Source: Methanosphaerula subterraneus
GTDB lineage: Archaea > Halobacteriota > Methanomicrobia > Methanomicrobiales > Methanospirillaceae
Assembly (NCBI RefSeq): GCF_052055875.1
Contig: NZ_CP170508.1
Coordinates: 1,488,001-1,552,000 of the forward strand
Length of the DNA stretch: 64,000 nucleotides
Direction: 5' to 3'
Shown here piece by piece: positions 32,439 to 41,119 of this stretch. Positions within the stretch are counted from its first letter, which is position 1. Each line of letters starts with the position of its first letter. The notes beneath the pieces were generated by a model. That model did not search any database and was not told the DNA's origin. It saw only the letters and a list, made by a program, of their open reading frames with translations. The position numbers were made by a program, and so were the translations under genes.

Positions 32439-35171
32439 TCAGACCTTGATCGTGGTGTTGTTCTGTGCTTCTGCTGGGGTGGTGTTCTCCACCGGGGTGG
32501 TGGTCTCCACCGAGGCGGTCAGGACGGCCTGATCGGGGATACCAGTCGATGCCCCGCGGGTGAAGTCCATGAACCGGACGTTCATGCGGTTCTCAGGGAA
32601 GCTCAGCTTCAGCCAGTGTCTGCCTTCAGGCATCTGCACGGTTGTGGTGATGGTCTGGTACTTATCGAACGAGCCGGTCGACGGGACCGTCACGGTCGCC
32701 AGCGGTGTGCTGCTCCCTTCGAGCGAGAGGACGATATGCTTGTCCGTGCTGTCAGGGTTCGATGCCCTGATGGCCACCGTGTAGGTTCCTGCGGTGTCGA
32801 TCTGGACCGAGTAGACCAGCCACTCGCCACCGACGACATAGCCGATGTTGTAGCCGGCATCCGCCTGGCTGTACTCTATGTCCACGCCGTCTGAACGGAG
32901 CTTGCCGCCGAGGTTGGCCGTGGTGGTGTCATGGTATGCAACCCCTTCACCGCCGTTGTCATAGGAGTATGACTCGACATGCCCTGGGACCATGCTGATC
33001 ATATAGTAGGGGGTCGAGAGCGGGGTGCCGGTCGGCTGGACCGTCGTCGTGACGGTCGGGGTCGGCTGGGCGGTCGTTGCTGTCGTGGTCACGGTTGGCT
33101 GTGCGGTCGTTGCCGTGGTGGTCACCGTCGGGGTCGGCTGCGAGCAGGTCCCGAGGGTGATATAGTCGAGGTTCATCCGTGAGAGACCGAAGGTCACCTT
33201 CAGGATGTTTCTGCCCTGTTCGAGGTGGATAGTCCCTGCAGCCGTGGCGTCGACATAGGTGTCGAACGAACCGGTCGAAGGTACCGTGACGGTGGTCGCA
33301 GCGTTGCCGACGGTCACCGTTGCCTGCTTTGCCTGGGCGTCGGGGTTGGCGACCCTGAGGGTGACCGTGTAGTCGCCGTCGGCTGCTGCATCGACAGAGT
33401 AGACGAGGTACTCGCCGTTGATGACCCAGCCGACATCGTAGCCGCTTCCGCCTGCTTCGATATCGACGTCATCCTGCCGGTATGCCTTTCCGGCATTGCC
33501 GGCGGTGGTGTCCATATAGCCGACACTCGATCCGCCGAGGTCATAGTCCTCCGCCTGGATCACACCAGGAGCGTTGTGCGGTCCATTGTATGGCTGCTGA
33601 CCGCCGGGTGTGGCGGTCGTCGTGGTGGTCGTTGTCGTTACGACCGTCGTCGTGGTGGTGGTCGTGGGGGTTGCCGGCACGGTCACCTGGATCGTCTTCA
33701 CCGACGAGCCCATCGCATTGGTTGCGGTCAACGTGATCGTGTAGGTTCCGGCCTGCCAGTAGGTGTACCGGAAGTTCCGATAGGCCGTGGTCGTGCCGTC
33801 GCCGAGGTCGTACTTCACCGAGGTCGCATCCACCGAAGCGTCGATGATCTGGATGCCCATCGAACTCGGGGTGGTGAGGGTGAAGTCAGGCACCGGGTAT
33901 CCGGGCGTGACCGTGACGGTCGGAACGACGGTGGTCGTCGTTGGGATGGTCGTGGTCGCCGTGGTCGTGGAGATGGTTGGAGCACCGCCGACGGTCACTG
34001 TCACCTGCTTGGTGGCGGTCTGTCCGCCCGCACTGGTCGCGGTCTGGGTGATCGTGTAGGTGCCGGCGGTGACGTAATAGTAGGAGAGCACCGGAACGGG
34101 CACTGCCATATTCTTGGTGGAGACGCCGTTGCCGAGGTCGTACCTGATCGTCGTCGCGTTCACCGACTTATCGGTGATCTTGACCAGGTTGCTGCCTGCC
34201 GTGGTCGCCACCTGGAAGTCCGCAGTCAGGGCACCGGGTGTAACAGTGACCGTCGCGGTTGGCGTAACGGTCGGGGTGGTAGGCGTTACTGTTGGCGTCG
34301 TAGGCGTAACGGTTGGGGTGGTAGGCGTTACTGTTGGCGTCGTAGGTGTGACCGTCGGGGTCGTTGTCGGTGCTGCCACAACCGTTATGGTCACCGTCTT
34401 GTTCGTGGACCCGGTCGGGTTGGTCGCGGTCTGGGTCAGCGTGAAGGTGCCGACTGTGGTGTAGGTGTAGGAGAGGACTCCGCCCGGAGCGGTTGCGCCG
34501 GTAGAGGTGCCGTCCCCGAGGTTGTACTTGACCGTGGTCGCATTCACCGATGCATCGGTGATCTTGATGGTCAGCGGTGCTGTCCCATTGATCTTGTCGA
34601 CTGAGAAGTCAGCGACCGGGGGCTGCACGGTCGGGGTCGGGGTCACCGTCGTAGGCGTGGTCGGGGTCCCGACAGTCAGCTGGCCGGCAGGGGTCGTGAC
34701 GGCGTAATTATTGACGTCCGTATCCTGAACCACATAGGTTGGAGGGGAGACGGTCACCGTGATCGGCGTCGTTCCGATTGCAGTGCCCTTTACGGTCAGC
34801 GTGGCGAGAAGAATATTCTTATCCGTTGGCGTGACATGGGCTTTTGTAAGATCTCCTCCCCGAATCACCACACTCGTAGCCGGGAGTGCAGAATTCAGGT
34901 TCAGTCCCAGCCAAGATGGGAACGAGCAGCCTGTGATCGTTGCAACATCCGGATTCGTGAGAGCGACCTGGATCTTGTAATAGGCAAACCCGTTGGGTGC
35001 CTCATCCATGATAATAGGAATGGTGGTCGTATTACCGGCAGTATCGATCTGATAGGTGCCGGTCGATATCGTGACTGCGAATGCCCCTGGTATCAGCAGG
35101 CATCCAGATAGTAGTATCAGAGCCAGGAGGAGGGCAGACCTCCGGAACTCTGTACGGCTCAGAATATTCAT
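32439..35171 (-). CDS. Secreted cohesin-like/PKD/CBM6 scaffold protein
   Basis: 910-residue extracellular protein. Domains in order: signal peptide (1-32); a cohesin-like beta-sandwich (about 33-165) with TIPIIMDEAPNGFAYYKIQV and ILLATLTVKGTAIGTTPITV; three PKD domains (about 185-265, 310-395, 420-500), each with a VKYNLGDGTST-type motif; T/P-rich linkers; and two CBM6/CBM35-like sugar-binding modules (about 530-680 and 735-885) marked by IQAEDYDLGG, DVDIE and a W-containing YVVGGEWLVY segment. There is no C-terminal membrane anchor, so attachment must be through other contacts. It is immediately upstream (103 bp) of a dockerin protein on the same strand. The cohesin call rests on pattern and context, not an alignment score. 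Confidence 0.75.
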   Translation of the reverse strand: MNILSRTEFRRSALLLALILLSGCLLIPGAFAVTISTGTYQIDTAGNTTTIPIIMDEAPNGFAYYKIQVALTNPDVATITGCSFPSWLGLNLNSALPATSVVIRGGDLTKAHVTPTDKNILLATLTVKGTAIGTTPITVTVSPPTYVVQDTDVNNYAVTTPAGQLTVGTPTTPTTVTPTPTVQPPVADFSVDKINGTAPLTIKITDASVNATTVKYNLGDGTSTGATAPGGVLSYTYTTVGTFTLTQTATNPTGSTNKTVTITVVAAPTTTPTVTPTTPTVTPTTPTVTPTTPTVTPTTPTVTPTATVTVTPGALTADFQVATTAGSNLVKITDKSVNATTIRYDLGNGVSTKNMAVPVPVLSYYYVTAGTYTITQTATSAGGQTATKQVTVTVGGAPTISTTTATTTIPTTTTVVPTVTVTPGYPVPDFTLTTPSSMGIQIIDASVDATSVKYDLGDGTTTAYRNFRYTYWQAGTYTITLTATNAMGSSVKTIQVTVPATPTTTTTTTVVTTTTTTTTATPGGQQPYNGPHNAPGVIQAEDYDLGGSSVGYMDTTAGNAGKAYRQDDVDIEAGGSGYDVGWVINGEYLVYSVDAAADGDYTVTLRVANPDAQAKQATVTVGNAATTVTVPSTGSFDTYVDATAAGTIHLEQGRNILKVTFGLSRMNLDYITLGTCSQPTPTVTTTATTAQPTVTTTATTAQPTPTVTTTVQPTGTPLSTPYYMISMVPGHVESYSYDNGGEGVAYHDTTTANLGGKLRSDGVDIEYSQADAGYNIGYVVGGEWLVYSVQIDTAGTYTVAIRASNPDSTDKHIVLSLEGSSTPLATVTVPSTGSFDKYQTITTTVQMPEGRHWLKLSFPENRMNVRFMDFTRGASTGIPDQAVLTASVETTTPVENTTPAEAQNNTTIKV
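34261..34365 (-). repeat. 21-bp tandem repeat coding a Thr-Pro linker
   Basis: Five units of 21 bp, alternating two variants so that the pattern repeats every 42 bp. On the minus strand they encode TPTVTPT-type heptads in the linker between PKD domains 1 and 2. The near-perfect repetition suggests recent expansion and likely length variation between strains. It is a coding minisatellite, not a CRISPR array. Confidence 0.9.
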
Positions 35172-35285
35172 AGTAACATAACTCTCCTCTTCCTACATAT
35201 AGATTATCACCATGTCCCTGAAGGAGAGATTTTTTTAAAACGGGGATTAAATTCCCCGAATTTATAATACTAACGTATATATCGA

Positions 35286-36497
35286 CTACATCAGATTGAA
35301 GACCCTGACGATGTCATCGAAGTCGATCTGACCGTTTCCGTTGAAATCAAAGGCGGCGATCGGCTCGTTCTCGCCGATCCAATCCATCTGGTTGAAGAAG
35401 ATCACCACGTCGTTGAAATCGAGGGCTCCGTTGCCGTTCAGGTCCTCGTACAGCCCGTCGTGATCGGTATCGGTCGGCAGCTTCGTCTGCCCATTCACCA
35501 CCACTGGTTGCGGGATGCTGCCGATCGTCGACATATAGACGTGCGGGTTCATCCCCCGGTCGTCCACGTAGACGACCCGGTCTCCGTCGATCGACGCCGA
35601 GTACTGGTTCCCGGGGCCGTTTGTAAGCCGGGTGGCCTGGCGGGTCGTCAGGTCATACCGGTACAGATTGGAGGTGCCGGCCTGGTCGTCGACCCAGACG
35701 ACCGTATTTCCCGAGATGACCGGGTAGTCCTGGTTGGTCGGAATCGGGGTCAGCCACTTCTTTATCCCGGTCGCCCGGTCATAGAGGAAGATCCCAGCAT
35801 CGTTGCCGTTCACAAAATCCGCCCAGACCACCCGGCCGTTATCCACCGCCGGCGCCTTCGGGCCGGTATTCCCGTCGGTCACGGCGATCGGCTGCCCCCC
35901 GGCCGATATGCTGTACAGGTAGAGGATATTGGTCGTCCAGTCGATCCAGACCACATCGTCCCCGGAGATCGCCGGCTGCCACTGGGTCTTGGAGTCCTCG
36001 TTGAGCGAACTCCTCCGCTGGGTCTCCACGTTGTACATGTAGATGTTGTAGAACCCGTTCATACTGTCCATGTAGACGACCTTCGTCCCGTCGACCGCAG
36101 GCTGCTTCTGATAGTTCTCGTCCCCGCTCCAGCTGATCTGCCGTTCGGTCCGGGTCGTGAGATCATACAGATAGATCTCAGGGTTCACCCCGTGCCGGTA
36201 GTCCTCCCAGACGATCCAGTTCCCTGAGATCGAAGGGTTCTCCTGGTCGTTCAGATCGGTCGTGATACGGGTCTCGGTCTGGGTCGCCAGATTCCAGAGA
36301 TAGATGTCCTCGTTCCCGTTCCGGTTGTCCTGCCAGACGATCCGGTCCCCGGAGATCGAAGGGTGCCCCTGAACGCTCTCCGAGGTCCCGATCTTCACCT
36401 CGCCCGCCCCTGCCGCGGGGCTGACCATCACCACCGTGCAGAGCACAACCAGCCAGAGGAGAACGATCCTGATCGCTCCTGCTCGTCTCAAAATCAT
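35286..36497 (-). CDS. Secreted beta-propeller protein with C-terminal dockerin
   Basis: 403-residue protein with a signal peptide (1-32, ending AAGAGEV). A TolB/WD40-like beta-propeller follows, with at least six blades, each repeating P-x-ISGD-x-IVW-x-D and YLYxLxT elements (about 40-335). The C-terminus (about 342-403) is a dockerin: DLNGNGALDFNDVV and DFNGNGQIDFDDIV are the two calcium-binding repeats, preceded by a TDTDHDGLYE segment. This is the module expected to bind a cohesin. It lies just upstream of the cohesin-like gene on the same strand, so both could come from one transcript. Confidence 0.82.
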   Translation of the reverse strand: MILRRAGAIRIVLLWLVVLCTVVMVSPAAGAGEVKIGTSESVQGHPSISGDRIVWQDNRNGNEDIYLWNLATQTETRITTDLNDQENPSISGNWIVWEDYRHGVNPEIYLYDLTTRTERQISWSGDENYQKQPAVDGTKVVYMDSMNGFYNIYMYNVETQRRSSLNEDSKTQWQPAISGDDVVWIDWTTNILYLYSISAGGQPIAVTDGNTGPKAPAVDNGRVVWADFVNGNDAGIFLYDRATGIKKWLTPIPTNQDYPVISGNTVVWVDDQAGTSNLYRYDLTTRQATRLTNGPGNQYSASIDGDRVVYVDDRGMNPHVYMSTIGSIPQPVVVNGQTKLPTDTDHDGLYEDLNGNGALDFNDVVIFFNQMDWIGENEPIAAFDFNGNGQIDFDDIVRVFNLM

Positions 36498-36656
36498 GTA
36501 TATCCCCTTCTTCCACCTGAGAGCAGCCGGCCACAGGGCAGGACTCTGCAGGGGAAGAGTTCACAGAATACTAATATAGCCTCGATCTATATCAACCGCG
36601 CTGAGCCGACACCGGTACGATCCCTTTTTTGGTATAGCCGGTGAATCTAATCTCTG

Positions 36657-37286
36657 ATGACTCCGCTTGCAGTGATCCCGTTCCGGCCGATGAATCCCAA
36701 GTCCAGGCTGAGCGGGATCCTGACCAGGGAAGAGCGGGAACGGTTCGCCGCCGCGATGCTGACCGACGTCCTCGAGGCCGTGACTGCTGCAGGGTGCACG
36801 CCGCTCGTCCTCGCCACCACACCGTACTCCGTGGCCGGCGCTCGGGTCAGCGTCACCGACGCAGATCTGAGCACCGCGCTCAACACCCTCCTCGCCGACC
36901 AGGCCGGCCCGGTGCTGATCATGATGGCGGACATCCCGCTCGCCACAAAGGAAGCGGTCACCGCGGTGATCAGTTCCGGGGCCGACGTCGCGATCGTGCC
37001 GGGGCGGGGCGGCGGGACCAATGCGATCTTTCTGCAGCAGGGATCTTCCTTTTCGACCGACTACTATGGCCAGAGTTTTATGAAGCACTGCAGAATCGCA
37101 GAGGACCGAAACCTCTCGCTGGAGGTGATCGACTCGTTCCGACTGTATGTGGACATCGACGAGGAGGACGACCTGGTCGACCTGCTGATCCATGGCACCG
37201 GGGAGAGCGCGGCCCTGCTCAGGTCGTTCGGATTCCAGCCGGTCAGTATGAAGGGCAGGGTCAGCGTCACCCGCCCCTCACCCTGA
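36657..37286 (+). CDS. cofC: 2-phospho-L-lactate guanylyltransferase CofC
   Basis: Activates 2-phospholactate with GTP for coenzyme F420 assembly. The 209-residue nucleotidyltransferase has the opening PLAVIPFRPMNPKSRLSGIL (nucleotide-binding, GT-A fold), the LIMMADIPLA metal/substrate segment and GRGGGTNAIFL. Together with cofH at 49021 it shows that F420 is made here. It is followed by the DrrAB-type exporter after a 96-bp gap. Confidence 0.92.
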   Translation: MTPLAVIPFRPMNPKSRLSGILTREERERFAAAMLTDVLEAVTAAGCTPLVLATTPYSVAGARVSVTDADLSTALNTLLADQAGPVLIMMADIPLATKEAVTAVISSGADVAIVPGRGGGTNAIFLQQGSSFSTDYYGQSFMKHCRIAEDRNLSLEVIDSFRLYVDIDEEDDLVDLLIHGTGESAALLRSFGFQPVSMKGRVSVTRPSP

Positions 37287-37382
37287 TAGAGCCCCGGCTC
37301 ACCAGCATTTTTTTATTACCCAAGGCCCTTGGTATCCCTGCGTGCCAGTGATCAGGATGACAACACCAGTTCGAGGGATGAT

Positions 37383-38363
37383 GTGGAGCATATCATAGAG
37401 GTGCAGCACTTAAGTCACCAGTTCGGGGACTTTGTGGCGGTGGACGATATCAGTTTCTCGGTGGAGAAGGGGGAGATCTTCTCATTCCTGGGACCGAACG
37501 GGGCCGGGAAGAGCACCGTGATCAATGTCCTGACCACACTCCTTCGGCTGCAGCAGGGATCGGTCACCATCGCAGGCTATAACCTGGCCAGAGACCCGGT
37601 GCAGGTCAGGAAGTCGATAGGGATCGTCTTCCAGCAGGAGACCCTGGACCGGGACATGACGGTCTGGGAGACGCTCGAGTTTCATGGGAGGCTGTACGGG
37701 CTCGAGCGGGCGGACCGTCGGGAGCGGACCGAAAAACTGCTCACCCTAGTCGAACTGGAGATGAAACGGGACGACCTGACCAGGAACCTGAGCGGCGGGA
37801 TGAAGCGCCGGCTGGAGATCGCCCGCGGGCTGATGACCAGGCCGGCGGTCCTCTTCCTGGACGAACCGACGATCGGCCTGGACCCGCAGACCCGGACCAG
37901 GATGTGGGAGTACCTCCGCGAGGTGAACGAGGAGGGGACCACCATCTTTCTGACCACCCATTACATGGACGAGGCCGACCAGCTCAGCAACCATATCGAT
38001 ATCATCGACCACGGCAAGGTCATCATCTCGGGAAGGTCCTGGGAACTGAAGAACACCCTCGGCCAGGACATGTTTTTCATCGAGACCACGGACAATGAGA
38101 GGGCCGCCCGGATCGTCGGAGAGAGCCCGAGTGTCCGTGAGGTGAAGAAGAAGGGAAAGGGGCTGCTGGTGATGATCACCGAGGACGGCACCCGGCTGCT
38201 GCCGGGGATCCTCGAATCACTGCAGAAAGAGGGGATCCGGTTGACCGCCGTGAACCTGAAAAAACCGTCGATGGACGATGTCTTCATGCACTACACCGGA
38301 AAGGACCTGCGCGACGAGGAACAGCCGAGATACCAGCCACAGGCACGAAGGGTGAGGAGGTGA
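37383..38363 (+). CDS. ABC transporter ATP-binding protein, DrrA type
   Basis: ATPase of an ABC-2 exporter. It has Walker A GPNGAGKST, the Q-loop QQETLDRDM, the signature LSGGMKRRLEIARGL, Walker B VLFLDEPTIGLD and the H-loop TTHYMDEADQL. A C-terminal daunorubicin-resistance-type extension follows (about 215-326). The GTG at 37383 was chosen because GAGGG lies 6 bp upstream and the product then starts MEHIIEVQHL. A TTG at 37329 would add 18 residues. It is paired with the permease 7 bp downstream; the exported substrate is unknown. Confidence 0.9.
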   Translation: MEHIIEVQHLSHQFGDFVAVDDISFSVEKGEIFSFLGPNGAGKSTVINVLTTLLRLQQGSVTIAGYNLARDPVQVRKSIGIVFQQETLDRDMTVWETLEFHGRLYGLERADRRERTEKLLTLVELEMKRDDLTRNLSGGMKRRLEIARGLMTRPAVLFLDEPTIGLDPQTRTRMWEYLREVNEEGTTIFLTTHYMDEADQLSNHIDIIDHGKVIISGRSWELKNTLGQDMFFIETTDNERAARIVGESPSVREVKKKGKGLLVMITEDGTRLLPGILESLQKEGIRLTAVNLKKPSMDDVFMHYTGKDLRDEEQPRYQPQARRVRR

Positions 38364-38370
38364 ACTGAAG

Positions 38371-39207
38371 ATGGATACTGGATTCACAACCGTCTACTGG
38401 CGGGACATGCTCAGATTCGTCAGGTTCAAGGCCCTGCTGATCTCATCGCTGGTCCAGCCGGCCCTCTGGCTCGCGTTCTTCGGGGTCGCGATGTCCAGCA
38501 ACTTCGACCGGCTGGCAGGGATGGCGCCGGCCTTCCCCGGGGTCGTCCAGGTCGGGTACATGACCTTCATCGCCGCTGGCGTGATCGCCATGACCACCCT
38601 CTTCACCAGCCTCTTCGGGGGGATCGTCCTCCTCTTCGACAAGAACTGGGGGCTGATGCGGGAGATCCTGGCATCCCCGATGAACCGGAACAACATCATC
38701 ATCGGAATCGGCCTCTCAGGCGTCACCAAGTCGTTCATCCAGGCCATGGTGATCATGCTCTTCGGGCTGCTGCTCGGCGTGAAGTTCTTTGTCGGCTACA
38801 CAGCCGTCCAGACGGTCTTCGCCGTGCTCGGGATCCTGCTCTTCGTCGGAGTCTTCGCCCTCGGGTTCCTCTTCCTCTCGGCGTTCATCTCGATGTCGAT
38901 GGAGTCGCCGGAGGGGCTGCAGGGGGTCACCACGCTGATGACGATGCCGATCTTCTTCGCCTCCAACGCCCTCTACCCGATCGACGGGTTCCCGGAGATT
39001 CTCAAGCTCGTCTCTGCGGTCAACCCGCTGACCCACATGATCAACGGGATCCGGTACTTTGCGATCGGCGACAACTTCACGGCGATCGGCCTCCACTTCG
39101 TCTACACCCCGACGGACATCCTGATCTCATTCCTCGGGCTGATCGCCTTCGCCATCGCCACCTTCACCCTCGCCTGGTGGAAGTTCCGGGGAGCGGTCAT
39201 CACCTGA
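38371..39207 (+). CDS. ABC-2 type permease, DrrB family
   Basis: 278-residue membrane partner of the preceding ATPase, with six predicted helices. The conserved ABC-2 elements are QPALWLAFFGVAMSS near the first helix, GGIVLLFDKNWGLMREILAS (the coupling region) and FFASNALYPIDGFPEILKLV before the last helices. Its 3' end overlaps the convergent CARF-HEPN gene by 81 bp, so the two transcripts are antisense there. Confidence 0.9.
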   Translation: MDTGFTTVYWRDMLRFVRFKALLISSLVQPALWLAFFGVAMSSNFDRLAGMAPAFPGVVQVGYMTFIAAGVIAMTTLFTSLFGGIVLLFDKNWGLMREILASPMNRNNIIIGIGLSGVTKSFIQAMVIMLFGLLLGVKFFVGYTAVQTVFAVLGILLFVGVFALGFLFLSAFISMSMESPEGLQGVTTLMTMPIFFASNALYPIDGFPEILKLVSAVNPLTHMINGIRYFAIGDNFTAIGLHFVYTPTDILISFLGLIAFAIATFTLAWWKFRGAVIT

Positions 39208-40443
39208 CCGGCCCCCTGTCACCCGGCAGGACGACCCGACGACCAGGTCCCGGAGCCGTTTCACCATATCCCCGGTCCGGCCCTGGATCGTCGCGGCACT
39301 CTTCTGCTGCAGGTTCATCCCGCAGTGAGCGATATCGTTGCGCAGGTCGGCGAGGATGATCCAGAGCGCGACCAGGTCCTCCTTCTGCTCGAGCCGGGCG
39401 AACCCGGCCGAGAGGGTGGTCCCCTCGTAAGGGTGGTGCCGGACCTCCAGCGCGGCCCCGGTGATCGTCCGTCCGATCTCATCCCGCACCTCCCAGACCA
39501 GCCACTGGTCCGGGTGATAGTCGAGCTCCAGGATCAGGTAGTTCAGGCACCACTCCCGGGCCAGGGTGACGGCCTGCATGAGCAGGTCGTGCCGGCACTG
39601 GTACTCGATCAGGTTCAGACCGATCGAGAGCGACTCCCAGCTGAGCAGGTCCGGCGAACCGCCACGCCCCATCGCGGTCGCCTCCTGCAACCGGTCCATC
39701 GCCGGCGCCAGCGGTGGAATCAGCTGGTGCACCTCGGCGGTCACCTCGGCGTAGTGCGTGGTCAGGATATCGGCGGCATGCATCACCTCCCGCGGACGCG
39801 AGAGCCGGACGGCCTGGGTGAAGAGGGAGAGGGCATGACCCCATGGTTTGAGACTGAGCGGATGCCCGGTCCCATCCCGGTAGGCTCTGTTCTGCACGAT
39901 GCCCATCAGGGCCGCGAGGTCGGCTGCGTCGACATGCTGCGTGAACGCATGCACCCCCCGCATCCAGTCCAGGACCGCGACAAAGGCCGAAAGGTCCTGG
40001 ACCAGCGCCTCTCCGCCGGGGCCGGGAGCAACCGAACAGACCCGCTCGACCTGCACTCCCTTCGTCTCGCGCAGGTACTGGACCGCCACGAAGGTGACGA
40101 ACGCGAGAGGACGGCTGCCGGTGTTGATCTCCACGATCACCCGGTCGCCGGCGTCGACGGCACTGCAGAAGAGCGAGAAGACCGTCCAGAGGTCGGCCTC
40201 CGATTGACCGGCAGGGATCGCCTGCCATCGGACTGGAGTCCCGCCCGGAGAGGCGGGTGCAGGCCCTTCCCCCACCCCAAAGAGGACCACCCGGTCTGGC
40301 TCGAAGAACCGGACCAGGGCAGCATGGAGGTCTGCACAGGCACAGGTCCGGTCGCCCCATCGGTACACGGTACTGCTCCCGGGCTCTGACCCTGACCGGT
40401 CGATGAACGAGAGGAGGACGAGGGGGGCGGGGTTGTCGGCCAT
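39127..40443 (-). CDS. Orphan CARF-HEPN protein (Csx1/TM1812-like)
   Basis: 438-residue protein resembling the TM1812/Csx1 group of CRISPR ancillary ribonucleases. Residues 5-170 form a CARF-like Rossmann domain: an LLSFID strand, then GQSEADLWTVFSLF, then RVIVEINTGSRPL (in place of the usual DxTHG motif), then VQDLSAFVAVLDW. Residues 270-380 are helical and end in a HEPN active site R-x4-H, RNDIAH (Arg368-His373). The last 35 residues are low-complexity Gly/Glu/Asp and cover the 81-bp overlap with the ABC permease gene. No cas genes or CRISPR repeats are in the window. It may sense cyclic oligoadenylates made elsewhere, or another nucleotide. Confidence 0.7.
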   Translation of the reverse strand: MADNPAPLVLLSFIDRSGSEPGSSTVYRWGDRTCACADLHAALVRFFEPDRVVLFGVGEGPAPASPGGTPVRWQAIPAGQSEADLWTVFSLFCSAVDAGDRVIVEINTGSRPLAFVTFVAVQYLRETKGVQVERVCSVAPGPGGEALVQDLSAFVAVLDWMRGVHAFTQHVDAADLAALMGIVQNRAYRDGTGHPLSLKPWGHALSLFTQAVRLSRPREVMHAADILTTHYAEVTAEVHQLIPPLAPAMDRLQEATAMGRGGSPDLLSWESLSIGLNLIEYQCRHDLLMQAVTLAREWCLNYLILELDYHPDQWLVWEVRDEIGRTITGAALEVRHHPYEGTTLSAGFARLEQKEDLVALWIILADLRNDIAHCGMNLQQKSAATIQGRTGDMVKRLRDLVVGSSCRVTGGRSGDDRSPELPPGEGEGGDGEGDQPEE

Positions 40444-41064
40444 TCAGTCGTTCCGCGAGCACGGGACGCAGAGGAACCGGCCGTCCAGGTGAACCCCTTT
40501 CGGTTCGGCGACCAGCTCACCGCAGGTGTCACAGGGGCGGGACCGGTAGATCCTGGCCTCAGCCGGCGGCGTAACGACAGGACGGGTGATCAGGAAGATC
40601 CGGTCCGGGTCGATCGTCAGGATCGCAGTGCAGACGCCGGCCAGGTGCTCTTCGTAGAGGCCCTGGTCTGCGAGGGTGGCGTCCGCCCGCCTGGCCCGTT
40701 CCCGGAGGTCTCCAAACTGCGGATCGATCTGACCGGTCGAGAAGTCGGCCCTGGTGACGATCCTGACCGCGTCCCCGGTCGTTCTATTGATGAACGTGTA
40801 CACATGCTTGCCGTAGTCGTGAAAGATCAGGTTCCCCTTTCCAAAGGTGCACCCGGTCACCACCTGCACCCCGTCGACCCCGCAGGCGTCGTTCTCGACG
40901 ACCGTCACGATCTCCTCGTCCTCGGACCGCCGGGGGCCGAGCGCCGTCATGCCGAGGACGGCCGCCCGGTAGCCGAGCGCCAGTCCCGGACACAGGTGGC
41001 CATGGAAGGCGACCGCTTCTTCAAACGTGGGGAGGTGGGCTGGTGCGTGGTGATGCATACTCAT
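40444..41064 (-). CDS. FmdE-family protein with C-terminal zinc ribbon
   Basis: 206-residue protein of the FmdE family, named for a polypeptide that copurifies with molybdenum formylmethanofuran dehydrogenase. The hallmark is FHGHLCPGLALGYRAAVLGM with Cys25, then ENDACGVDGVQVVTGCTFGKG. The C-terminal 30 residues hold CDTC and CVPC, a TraR/DksA-like zinc ribbon. The His-rich start MSMHHHAPAH may be a further metal ligand. The stop is one base from the CARF-HEPN gene. It is not beside fwd/fmd subunits, so a role outside that complex is possible. Confidence 0.88.
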   Translation of the reverse strand: MSMHHHAPAHLPTFEEAVAFHGHLCPGLALGYRAAVLGMTALGPRRSEDEEIVTVVENDACGVDGVQVVTGCTFGKGNLIFHDYGKHVYTFINRTTGDAVRIVTRADFSTGQIDPQFGDLRERARRADATLADQGLYEEHLAGVCTAILTIDPDRIFLITRPVVTPPAEARIYRSRPCDTCGELVAEPKGVHLDGRFLCVPCSRND

Positions 41065-41119
41065 GGAGAGAGATGGTCGATCCGGCCAGATAAAAGATCT
41101 GTCTTCAGCCTCAGTTCCC

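Noticed and set aside
34261..34365. CRISPR array
   Set aside because: The repeats are contiguous 21-bp coding units without spacers, and their alternate variants encode a Thr-Pro linker.
33225..34604. A 459-codon plus-strand open frame antisense to the cohesin/PKD gene
   Set aside because: It is low-complexity Gly/Arg/Val and arises from the third-position GC bias and T-P repeats of the real minus-strand gene; it has no start signal or domain.
37329..37382. TTG start for the DrrA-type ATPase
   Set aside because: The extension is polar and not family-like, and the GTG at 37383 has a GAGGG ribosome-binding site.
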